A stretch of DNA of 27,017 bases. It comes from Anaerolineaceae bacterium. Lineage in GTDB: Bacteria; Chloroflexota; Anaerolineae; Anaerolineales; Anaerolineaceae. Of this stretch, positions 1 to 6,709 are shown in pieces. A program made the translations under genes and the position numbers. The DNA lies in assembly GCA_003524305.1 (NCBI GenBank), contig DQHW01000026.1, positions 35,635 through 62,651 on the forward strand. Direction: 5' to 3'. The notes beneath the pieces were generated by a model. The model was not told the DNA's origin, ran no database searches, and worked only from the letters and a program-made list of their open reading frames with translations. How positions within the stretch are numbered: the first letter of the stretch is position 1; the number at the start of each line of letters is the position of its first letter.

Positions 1-354
1 GGTCTCGACTTCCACCCATTTCATATAAGTTATCGGAAATGAAACACCTTTGATGGTGATGCCCTCAGCAATGTACTGAATAGCTTCAAGGTAATCGATA
101 TTGGCTCTCTGGATGTAGCGGTTGATGCTGGTATAACGCTCAGCGCGGTCGGCGACATGCCTGTGAAAACAACGCAGAGCATAAGTTGAATTTCCATCGG
201 AGAGTTTATAGGTTAAAGCAAAACCGCCTGAGCGCACCCTGGGCAGCCCCCAAAGGTCAGCTTCAGCCACACATTGCTGCAAACCTGAAGGAATCAGGCA
301 TCGCGAGGGATGCTGCAAGGCGGCCTGGTATTCGTTAAACGCCGGGTACTTCAT
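1..354 (-). CDS. Protein kinase-like protein of a TerY-P triad, N-terminal part (cut by window edge)
   Basis: I translated this by hand. It is an open frame of 118 codons that starts at 354 and runs off the left edge. The first residues are MKYPAFNEYQ. A glycine-rich segment RSGGFALTYK (41-50) resembles the kinase nucleotide-binding loop. YALRCF (58-63) resembles strand beta-3, and YMKWVEVET (110-118) resembles the hinge between the lobes. The catalytic loop lies outside the window. At beta-3 the usual Lys position reads Arg (R61), so activity cannot be assumed. A GGAG stands 11 bases before the ATG. The frame is also open for seven codons upstream, back to the stop of the preceding gene, but contains no start codon there. 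It follows a PP2C gene and a vWA gene with small gaps, the order known for TerY-P triads (YegI/YegK/YegL-like). The kinase assignment is an inference from motifs and context; the C-lobe is needed to confirm it. Confidence 0.7.
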   Translation of the reverse strand, partial: MKYPAFNEYQAALQHPSRCLIPSGLQQCVAEADLWGLPRVRSGGFALTYKLSDGNSTYALRCFHRHVADRAERYTSINRYIQRANIDYLEAIQYIAEGITIKGVSFPITYMKWVEVET

Positions 355-375
355 AAACCAGTAATCTCCATCATC

Positions 376-1146
376 CTAATTATCTACAGTTAAGCAGATT
401 AAACTCGTGTCATCATTTTTTATTAATGACTGTCTGCGCAAATACCTAATCCAGGTTTGAAATCTGACGAGGGAGGTCAAATTTTCACTGACCAACCCCC
501 ATGTCAATGAACCGGATTCAAGGTTGCGGATCATCCATTCTGACAGGGCATCTGTGGCGATCAAGAAATGATCTCCGCGCTGCCATTTACCAGAAAGAGT
601 TACTGCTTTTGACCTAGTATAGATGTGATTGGTCGAGATAAGTTCAGGTGTATTGGAAAAATCCTTAGCCTGAGAAAATGGAAAAGTTGAGACAAATTTT
701 CCCTTCACTACTTGAAAAAGGCAGGTATCACCCACTGCATTAGCCGTCCATCCATGGTCGGAGGTCAGCTTGTTCAAAGGATAAACCCCGTTTTTCTGCC
801 AGATGTGAAAGTACATCAAGGTGGCAAATGCCCCCTGACGCACTTTAATTGCAGTTGGCCATGGCAATTCCTTATCTGAAAGCGCCGCTGACCATAATGC
901 CCGGGCAGTGTTAATTGTCTGATTAAAATCAACTGATGCGGTGTGAGAAAGGCTGGATTCTTTTACCAACAAGTTAGCCCACAACCTGGAAAAAGATGAT
1001 GTGGTGGCACCGTCAGCCATGGCACAGCTAAATTGATCTGCCACCAGGCTGCTGCCGTTTACGAGTTGAGGATAAACAGCATCCTCGTTTTCCTCTTCAC
1101 GGTTACCCTCTTTGCAGAGACTATAAGACTTCCACACCAATTTCAT
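376..1146 (-). CDS. Divergent PP2C-type serine/threonine phosphatase of a TerY-P triad
   Basis: This 256-residue protein has the metal-binding landmarks of PP2C (PPM) phosphatases in the right order. They are ENED near residues 19-22, ADGAT at 44-48, GD at 139-140, GDHFLIATDAL at 191-201 and NDDTSL at 244-249. These acidic residues normally hold the Mn/Mg ions that activate water for phosphate hydrolysis from Ser/Thr. It has no signal peptide or membrane segment, so it should act in the cytoplasm. It starts eight bases after the vWA stop without a clear ribosome-binding site, so translation is probably coupled to that gene. The kinase-like gene follows 21 bases after its stop. Kinase, PP2C and vWA together form the TerY-P triad known from Ter-type stress-response loci. 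The expected role, inferred from that family, is reversal of phosphorylation made by the partner kinase. Confidence 0.82.
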   Translation of the reverse strand: MKLVWKSYSLCKEGNREEENEDAVYPQLVNGSSLVADQFSCAMADGATTSSFSRLWANLLVKESSLSHTASVDFNQTINTARALWSAALSDKELPWPTAIKVRQGAFATLMYFHIWQKNGVYPLNKLTSDHGWTANAVGDTCLFQVVKGKFVSTFPFSQAKDFSNTPELISTNHIYTRSKAVTLSGKWQRGDHFLIATDALSEWMIRNLESGSLTWGLVSENLTSLVRFQTWIRYLRRQSLIKNDDTSLICLTVDN

Positions 1147-1154
1147 GAGCGAAC

Positions 1155-2000
1155 TTATAACTGAATGTTGGCAGGGCGAGTTCCAATTTCGAGCGCCTGT
1201 ACAATGCCTGCGATATCAGCATTGTAAACCAAACCACGAGCGCCTTCTTCCAAAGATGTGCCCATCAACTCTTCGCTGGTAGCACGCATTTTGGGGGTTA
1301 ACGGGCTGCTGACTTTGAACATGACACGTGAGAAATGATCCGGCAGGTCTTTCGCATCCATTGGGAAAACGATCTGCCGTGATAATTCATTTGATGAGGA
1401 GTGGACTGTCAGGATGGTGCAATTGCCATCTTCGGTGGCGAGCGATTTGATCAATTCGGCTGGCACACGAGCATCGCCATCATTAGCTTCGCCATCCGTT
1501 AAGTTAATCAAGGTGGGAGGATAAGATTGCGGATGCTCCTCCACCCAGGCAGCCAGGATTTCGTGAGCCTTATTCAAGGCAGCGCACATGGGCGTCTGTC
1601 CGCGAGAGACAGCATCCACCCAAACCGGGAATTTTGTGCTTACTTCGATGAAACCACCCACCCCGTCAGATTCCTTCTTGATCCGATCTTCTATGCGCAA
1701 TGGATGTTCATAGATTTCATCAATCCAAACCAGGTCGGTATTTGCCAATTCGCCGCCCAGGGCTGATTTTACTTCAAAGCCGTAGCCGAGCACACCAACC
1801 TGATAATATTTGCGGATTTCCATATCTTTGGAGGCAGAAACCACCAGACTTTGGATCACCTTGTTCAAAGCGTCAGCAACAAATTCAGATTTTTTTGGGT
1901 TGCCAGCGATACCCATGATGGGGTTTTGCATTGAAGTGGAATGGTCAACCAGGAACAGGAAACAAGTGGGGTTCATACGGCTGATTTCTGCTGAATACAT
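1155..2000 (-). CDS. TerY-like von Willebrand factor A domain protein
   Basis: This 281-residue protein consists largely of one vWA domain. The metal-ion-dependent adhesion site is complete. DHSTS (Asp19-Ser21-Ser23 in this numbering) follows a hydrophobic strand, Thr136 lies in GQTPMCAAL, and Asp169 lies in LTDGEAN. The fold binds a divalent ion and usually mediates protein-protein contacts. I chose the ATG at 2000 because GGAGG stands six to seven bases before it. An in-frame start at 2021 would add seven residues but lacks such a site. The C-terminal 80 residues contain no cysteine-rich zinc ribbon, which some TerY proteins carry. It is the first gene of the triad, and a promoter candidate with an overlapping dyad lies about 150 bases upstream. 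Function beyond complex scaffolding is unknown. Confidence 0.85.
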   Translation of the reverse strand: MYSAEISRMNPTCFLFLVDHSTSMQNPIMGIAGNPKKSEFVADALNKVIQSLVVSASKDMEIRKYYQVGVLGYGFEVKSALGGELANTDLVWIDEIYEHPLRIEDRIKKESDGVGGFIEVSTKFPVWVDAVSRGQTPMCAALNKAHEILAAWVEEHPQSYPPTLINLTDGEANDGDARVPAELIKSLATEDGNCTILTVHSSSNELSRQIVFPMDAKDLPDHFSRVMFKVSSPLTPKMRATSEELMGTSLEEGARGLVYNADIAGIVQALEIGTRPANIQL

Positions 2001-2146
2001 TTGTAGCCTCCAAATAATCAAGTAATAGATAAAGGGTTATTTTGATTAATAAATCAGGAACTGTGGTTCATGACTAGTAATTGGTGTAAACCTCATTCAA
2101 ACATGCTGCTCAGATTGTAATTGAAAGCCTGACTCACTGTAATAAT

Positions 2147-2175
2147 AATTTAATAAATTCCTTGTAAATTATCAA
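2147..2175 (-). promoter_or_regulatory. Candidate sigma-70-type promoter for the vWA/PP2C/kinase triad
   Basis: On the minus strand TTGATA (2175-2170) is followed after exactly 17 bases by TAAATT (2152-2147). These match five of six and four of six consensus bases. The position fits a transcript that starts near 2140 and leads into the vWA gene. The region is AT-rich, so chance matches are not rare. Confidence 0.45.
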
Positions 2176-2186
2176 ATACTTTACAA
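2162..2186. repeat. Inverted repeat overlapping the triad -35 box (operator candidate)
   Basis: TTGTAAA (2162-2168) and TTTACAA (2180-2186) form a perfect 7-bp dyad around an 11-bp spacer. The -35 box candidate lies inside the dyad. Half-sites about 18 bp apart suit a dimeric DNA-binding regulator, but no regulator gene is visible nearby. Confidence 0.4.
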
Positions 2187-2218
2187 AAATGAGTTGAGTA
2201 TGAATAAATCGTTGCCTT

Positions 2219-2752
2219 TTATAATCCTTGTTTCCAAGACAGAATAAAATCCACCTGTTCATCAGCCTCAGGGCTGCGCACCCAACAGCTTGGAACCTGG
2301 TTTCGGAGTCTCTTAATTTCAGATAAAACTTGGTTGGCAGGCAAGCCGTGCCTGACAAGATGGCAGCCCACTACTGTTCCTGTGCGTCCGATGCCGGCAG
2401 CACAGTGAACATAGACTGGCTCAACTTTGGCGATACTATCATCAATCTCATCCAGAATTGCTATCATTTGGCTTTCAGAAGGAATGGATCGATCTTCGAT
2501 TGGATGATTCGAATAAGCCATCTTTTTCATATACCCGTTCCCTTCATCCAGAAGCATCTCATGGTATTTAGGCATGCCCTCTTGCGGATGGGTTAGATCA
2601 ATAAAGCTTATAATACCAGAGCGGATCAGCGCTTGAAGGCGGCGGCGTGATTCCAGTTCATCATATCGGGCTGGATAATCACCAGCCATAAATAATTTTT
2701 CTTTGACCCAATAAGACTCTGAATAAGGCAATGTCAGGATAATGTCAGCCAT
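2219..2752 (-). CDS. Dual-specificity/tyrosine-type protein phosphatase
   Basis: This 177-residue protein has the cysteine-phosphatase signature HCAAGIGRT. His116, Cys117 (nucleophile), Arg123 (phosphate binding) and Thr124 are all present. Asp87 in PIEDRSIP is a likely general acid. Size and layout fit the compact DSP/PTP-like family, which acts through a cysteinyl-phosphate intermediate on phosphotyrosine, phosphoserine/threonine or sometimes phosphoinositides. The substrate cannot be told from the sequence. I chose the ATG at 2752, which has AAGGGA about five bases upstream. A GTG at 2767 would add five residues and overlap the previous stop by four bases. It lies immediately after the membrane-protein gene, so the two are co-transcribed and probably coupled. 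The nearby triad genes may share substrates with it; this is inference only. Confidence 0.85.
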   Translation of the reverse strand: MADIILTLPYSESYWVKEKLFMAGDYPARYDELESRRRLQALIRSGIISFIDLTHPQEGMPKYHEMLLDEGNGYMKKMAYSNHPIEDRSIPSESQMIAILDEIDDSIAKVEPVYVHCAAGIGRTGTVVGCHLVRHGLPANQVLSEIKRLRNQVPSCWVRSPEADEQVDFILSWKQGL

Positions 2753-2763
2753 GAAGTTCCCTT

Positions 2764-3879
2764 TCACTTATTTAGTATGAATCTTTTTCGATAACGCATG
2801 ATCAAAATCAACACCAAAAACTGGAAAGCAGCCAATAAAATGGTAGAAAACTGCTCAAAATAAAAAACCAACAAATTTACCATGGTGATTGCCACTATCA
2901 AGCTGGTCATTCCCAGCCAGGTGCCCAACTTTTCTTTTTTAAATATTATTAGCATAGCCGCGGCCAAGATGACCAACGCCAAGGACCCTTCCATGAGTAC
3001 CCTTGTTTCAAACCAATTCAGACCATTTGCATTACGAACCAGTCTGTTTGTAATCAACTCATCATAAAATACTTGTAATTCAGTAGCATTATTGGATATT
3101 GAAAAGAAAAAAATAGGTGAAATTAAAGACCAGGCAGCGCTGCCTAACAATCCGATGATCATGGTCATTTTCAATTTAGCTTTTGTTAGGAATTTTCGTT
3201 CAAATTTAATAAGAGAAATTTTCAACCGATCAAGTAAATTTGGATGATAAATTTTTGCTTGAGGTTTTTTAGACTGCAAATAATGCTTCATGGATTCTGC
3301 CAGGGCACACAAATCATTACGATCATCGTTTTTGCAGACCTCAGCCAATGATTGAATCAATTCTTCACGTTCAAAAGCGGAAAGATCTCGATCAAGCACC
3401 TCTGAAAAGCGTTCCAGAATTTCGTACATCCTTGATCGGGTTGATTTTGGCCTATTTTGCCTGACTTGAAATGCCAAGAGAACTGTCAACAGAAAAAAGA
3501 CATACACAATTGGAGCGGCCGAGGGATAAAAATAATCGTTGGTGCTGGTGATAAACTTACCCACTTCATCAATAAATAGACCTACACCCAAACCGGCGAT
3601 CAAGGCTGATAGTGTGGCCGCCCAATCATTAACAAAGATAATCGAGATCAATGCAGCGACGAACAACAGCAAACCGCCCCACAAAACATGGGCTATATGC
3701 AGTTCTCCTCCACCGAGCTGTGGATACCCTGTCAACTCCAGAAACAGGCGGGTGGCTGCTACTGAAAAAGCAAAACTCAGCAACGTGATGACAATATTCT
3801 GCCCTGCCTTAAAGCGCAGCACCAGGCTGCGATCTTGATGTGGATTTCTGGTTGAATTTTTTTGATCTTTTTTGGTCAT
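2764..3879 (-). CDS. Multi-pass membrane protein of unknown function
   Basis: I do not recognise a named family in this 371-residue protein. Hydrophobic segments suggest about eight membrane spans, near residues 28-48, 64-83, 87-105, 121-138, 238-258, 298-313, 319-341 and 344-361. A polar, charged stretch of roughly 100 residues (140-237) between spans four and five is probably a cytoplasmic domain. Residues 100-120 contain GLFIDEVGKFIT followed by STNDYFYPS, which looks like a conserved motif. The start at 3879 lies nine bases after the kinase-fusion stop and has only a weak GGTGA upstream. It sits between an ATP-cone kinase gene and a protein phosphatase gene and is probably in one operon with both. 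A sensor or transport role is conceivable, but nothing in the sequence proves it. Confidence 0.8.
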   Translation of the reverse strand: MTKKDQKNSTRNPHQDRSLVLRFKAGQNIVITLLSFAFSVAATRLFLELTGYPQLGGGELHIAHVLWGGLLLFVAALISIIFVNDWAATLSALIAGLGVGLFIDEVGKFITSTNDYFYPSAAPIVYVFFLLTVLLAFQVRQNRPKSTRSRMYEILERFSEVLDRDLSAFEREELIQSLAEVCKNDDRNDLCALAESMKHYLQSKKPQAKIYHPNLLDRLKISLIKFERKFLTKAKLKMTMIIGLLGSAAWSLISPIFFFSISNNATELQVFYDELITNRLVRNANGLNWFETRVLMEGSLALVILAAAMLIIFKKEKLGTWLGMTSLIVAITMVNLLVFYFEQFSTILLAAFQFLVLILIMRYRKRFILNK

Positions 3880-3888
3880 GCATCACCA

Positions 3889-5238
3889 TTAATAACTTAG
3901 ACTAGATCCGCCGATGAATTCACGCACGACCGAATCTGAAGGAACAAAACTTTCATCTTCCATTGGGTGGATAGTTTTTAATAACTCAGCCACCCGATCA
4001 GCCCGCATAAACGCATCTTCACGTAAAGGATCGCCGCGGTAGCGTTTCTGCCAATCGAGAAAATTGTGCAGCAACCGATTTACATAAATTGGAAGCTCAA
4101 AGGGCATGGCAGAATTAATAATCTCGTCTGCGTGGATAATATTGGGAATGATATTGCGCATTTCACTGTTACGCACATAGTGCCAGTGTTCAAGCGTCTG
4201 GCGTGGATCATAAGCCCGATGAACTGCGTCGCGTAGCATACGCCGCATTAGCCGAATATCTGTCCAATGGATGTACTCGCCGTCACAACCTTTCATCTGG
4301 AGCAGCGGTTCGAGATAAAGCTTATACTTTTTCTCGTCTGAGATATCGCTGGAAAGCCCGGGAAATAAGCCGTGCAGTGAATCAATGAGAATCAATTCAT
4401 CTGGTTTGAGTGCCAAAGGTGTCACGTCAGGTCCGCGCTTGCCAAGTTTGAAATCGTAGAAAGGCACATCTACTTTTTTGCCAGCCACCAGTTCTGTGAG
4501 CTGGCTATTAATCAACGGCAAATCAAGCGATTGGGGTGTCTCAAAATCATAATCGCCAAATTCATCCTTTGGGTGTTTGTCGAGGTTTAAGAAGTAGTTA
4601 TCCACGTTCAAGGTAACCAACTTGAGGCCGTGCTCCTTTAGTTTTTGGTTGATCTTGAGTGTGGTTGTGGTTTTCCCTGAAGACGAAGGACCGGTGATAA
4701 GTACCATCTTTAATTCATCTTTGCGAGTGAGAATACCCTTGACCGCGTGTTCTACATCTCCATTGTAGGCGGCTTCAGACTCGGTGACGATTTGTGAATA
4801 CTCCCCCGCCCTGATACGGTGGTTCAAGCCTTCAACCGTGTTTAATCCGTGATCTACTGCCCAATCCAACACATGCCAAATCTTGGCCCATGGAATGTTA
4901 GGTGAAGGTTGATTTGAATGAGAGGAGAGTGTCTCTTGCTGCTTGCGGTGGTTGGCTCGTTCGTTGCGATATAGAATGTAAGCTTTGGCTACTTTAACGT
5001 GGCCGTTTTCTATCAACACTTTTTCCACTACATCCTGAATTTCTTCGATAAATGGCATGTAATCTTGCTCAGGATGACGTTCGAGAATTTCGACCACCTG
5101 GTTTGAAAGCGCCCTGGCTAATTCGCGATCACGTCCGCCTACTTCGACCGCAGCACGATAAATGGCGTTGGTAATCCGATCCGGTGTAAAAGGCACCACC
5201 GCACCTGAGCGTTTGATCACAGATTTTATCTTGCCCAT
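3889..5238 (-). CDS. ATP-cone domain fused to a uridine kinase-like P-loop kinase
   Basis: The 449-residue protein has two parts. Residues 1-95 form an ATP-cone: it opens with the charged KSVIKRSGAVVPF, followed by helices and AYILYRNERANHRK. This is the nucleotide-sensing module best known from ribonucleotide reductases and NrdR. After a linker, residues 178-420 resemble uridine kinase/phosphoribulokinase. Walker A is GPSSSGKT (183-190), NVDNYF (211-216) occupies the place of the uridine-kinase substrate Asp, and LIDSLHGLFPG (284-294) is a Walker B-like region. The predicted activity is phosphorylation of a small hydroxyl-bearing substrate, possibly a nucleoside, with adenine-nucleotide control through the cone. 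The substrate is not resolved. The ATG at 5238 follows GAGGGATGA. It heads an operon with the membrane protein and the phosphatase. Confidence 0.82.
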   Translation of the reverse strand: MGKIKSVIKRSGAVVPFTPDRITNAIYRAAVEVGGRDRELARALSNQVVEILERHPEQDYMPFIEEIQDVVEKVLIENGHVKVAKAYILYRNERANHRKQQETLSSHSNQPSPNIPWAKIWHVLDWAVDHGLNTVEGLNHRIRAGEYSQIVTESEAAYNGDVEHAVKGILTRKDELKMVLITGPSSSGKTTTTLKINQKLKEHGLKLVTLNVDNYFLNLDKHPKDEFGDYDFETPQSLDLPLINSQLTELVAGKKVDVPFYDFKLGKRGPDVTPLALKPDELILIDSLHGLFPGLSSDISDEKKYKLYLEPLLQMKGCDGEYIHWTDIRLMRRMLRDAVHRAYDPRQTLEHWHYVRNSEMRNIIPNIIHADEIINSAMPFELPIYVNRLLHNFLDWQKRYRGDPLREDAFMRADRVAELLKTIHPMEDESFVPSDSVVREFIGGSSLSY

Positions 5239-5268
5239 TCATCCCTCGATATGCAAAAGATGATTAAG

Positions 5269-5299
5269 ATTATACCGAGAATCACAACTTAATTTACAA
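5269..5299 (-). promoter_or_regulatory. Candidate promoter for the ATP-cone kinase operon
   Basis: TATAAT lies at 5274-5269 on the minus strand, about 30 bases before the start codon. The best -35 match is TTGTAA (5299-5294), with a long 19-base spacer. The perfect -10 box makes a promoter plausible; the -35 spacing weakens the case. Confidence 0.45.
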
Positions 5300-5302
5300 G
5301 TC

Positions 5303-5342
5303 CATAAATAGAAAGTAAGGGCAATTCATGAATTGCCCTTAC
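5303..5342 (-). terminator. Palindromic hairpin terminator after the lipoprotein gene
   Basis: Positions 5315-5342 form a perfect 28-bp palindrome with half-site GTAAGGGCAATTCA. As RNA it folds into a stem of about 12 bp with a very short loop. On the minus strand it starts 21 bases after the lipoprotein stop and is followed by the T-rich TTTCTATTTAT, which fits an intrinsic terminator. A perfect palindrome of this kind could also be a dispersed extragenic repeat. Confidence 0.65.
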
Positions 5343-5363
5343 ACCAGTAGTTGTTTCTATCGT

Positions 5364-6632
5364 TTATGGAGAGACTGTCGCCGTCGGTGTGGTTTGCGCA
5401 GGGCCTGCTCCAGGCGTATTGGCTTTGAATAAGGTCACGACGCCTGCTTTTGCTACAAAAACGCTGCCATTCACGTTATACACCCCTTCAGGGCAGACCT
5501 GGGCGTTGACTGCGGTCTGGATGGCCGTCTGAATCACATCCAGGCTGCCAGACTGATTTTCATCAAGCGGACCCAATTGGCAATTCTGGGCTGTAGGGAT
5601 GGTGTCTTTCTGCTCGACAATCCACTCGATCATATATTTTGAAGCAGTCAGGCGGGCAATGTTAAAAGGCTCAAATCCTTCAGAAAAGATGGAAGGTGTC
5701 ATTTCTTGATTGCCCAGGTTGTAAGCTTCCATGATCGCCAATAAAGGTTTGTCTTCGGGTGTTTTGTAATTCTTGAGCACATTGATGCCAGATTCAGTCG
5801 CAGGCCACTCGCCGAAAGGTAATGCAATAATATTACCTAATTTTGGAAAAAGGTCTTCTCGCCCAACTTTTGATAAGAAGTAGCGTGTGTCAAAATCATT
5901 CATTTCTATTTGCCACTGAATATCAGAATTGCTGGTCATGATGCTCAGCAAAGGATGCTTGTAAAGATGGTTGTAAGGTTCAATGCCATGATCCACAGCC
6001 CAGGCGATGGTTTCACCCAGTTTGGTTTTCCAGGCGTCACCATCTCCAAGTTGAAAAACCTCTCCAACCTGTTTGTCGCCGTAATACTTGTCACCCATGT
6101 TTGAAAAAACTGCTGCCGAATAACCAAAGTCTGGGTGCTCTTGTGAGAATTGCCATAACACGCCAAGACCAGAATACTGCGAAGGGGTTCCGTCTGGATT
6201 GATGTAAAGTTGATCAGCAAACCAAAGATCATCAAGGGTGATGATCAATGGTTTTTTACCTACTGGAACCACAAAAGTGCCATTCAACCAATCATCCAGT
6301 GACACAAGGTAAAATCCATTGTCATAAAGCAACTGGATTTCTGCTAGAAAATCTGACATCCGCATTTGGGTGGCATCCGTATTGGCATAATCGGGTACGA
6401 AACGATGGTAAAGAAGGATGGGAACTTGAATGTTTCCGCTCCACACTGTGGCATCCAAATAGAAGGGGATCACAGTGGGTGTCGGTGTGACGGTGGGGGT
6501 GGGTGTCAAAGTTGGTTGAGGCGTATTGGTTGGGGTTTCGGTTGGACTAAAAGCAGACACAACGGAACACCCTGTAATTGTGAAGAGAACCACCAATGCG
6601 GTCAACCAATACAAATAATGATGTTTTTTCAT
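5364..6632 (-). CDS. Lipoprotein with polysaccharide deacetylase-like domain
   Basis: The 422-residue protein begins with a lipoprotein signal: a charged start, a hydrophobic core and the lipobox ITGC with Cys22, so it should be anchored outside the membrane. Residues 28-56 form a Thr-Pro-rich linker typical of exported proteins in Chloroflexota. The following domain starts with VPILLYHRF (70-78) and continues with PLIITLDDLW (128-137), the places where NodB-type deacetylases have a PVLxYHxV strand and the catalytic TFDDG. Here the second motif is TLDDLW without the glycine, and I could not find the usual zinc-binding HxxxH downstream with confidence. It may be a divergent carbohydrate esterase or a binding protein. 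The C-terminus is again Thr/Pro-rich. GGAGAACGA precedes the ATG. A terminator follows the gene, so it is probably expressed alone or after ftcD. Confidence 0.78.
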   Translation of the reverse strand: MKKHHYLYWLTALVVLFTITGCSVVSAFSPTETPTNTPQPTLTPTPTVTPTPTVIPFYLDATVWSGNIQVPILLYHRFVPDYANTDATQMRMSDFLAEIQLLYDNGFYLVSLDDWLNGTFVVPVGKKPLIITLDDLWFADQLYINPDGTPSQYSGLGVLWQFSQEHPDFGYSAAVFSNMGDKYYGDKQVGEVFQLGDGDAWKTKLGETIAWAVDHGIEPYNHLYKHPLLSIMTSNSDIQWQIEMNDFDTRYFLSKVGREDLFPKLGNIIALPFGEWPATESGINVLKNYKTPEDKPLLAIMEAYNLGNQEMTPSIFSEGFEPFNIARLTASKYMIEWIVEQKDTIPTAQNCQLGPLDENQSGSLDVIQTAIQTAVNAQVCPEGVYNVNGSVFVAKAGVVTLFKANTPGAGPAQTTPTATVSP

Positions 6633-6709
6633 TCGTTCTCCATAATTGCTGATGGCTGCTTTAAGGATAAATAATCGTTTCCCACTGCGCCATCAAACAA
6701 AGGATAATT
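6633..6709. other. 77-bp spacer between ftcD and the lipoprotein gene
   Basis: No gene or convincing hairpin is visible here. On the minus strand TTGATG followed after 17 bases by TATTTA is a weak promoter-like match for the lipoprotein gene. The ribosome-binding site GGAGAA is at the low-coordinate end. Confidence 0.3.

Larger units (their letters stand above)
2001..2218. other. 218-bp AT-rich intergenic region upstream of the triad
   Basis: No plausible gene lies here. The stretch is AT-rich compared with the flanking genes. It holds a promoter candidate and an inverted repeat (listed separately), followed by about 145 bases of leader before the vWA start. I see no clear intrinsic terminator for the upstream phosphatase gene, so read-through into the triad is possible. 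Confidence 0.6.

Noticed and set aside
6460..6550. Repetitive Thr-Pro codons resembling a tandem DNA repeat
   Set aside because: It is a low-complexity linker of the lipoprotein, irregular at the DNA level and in frame.
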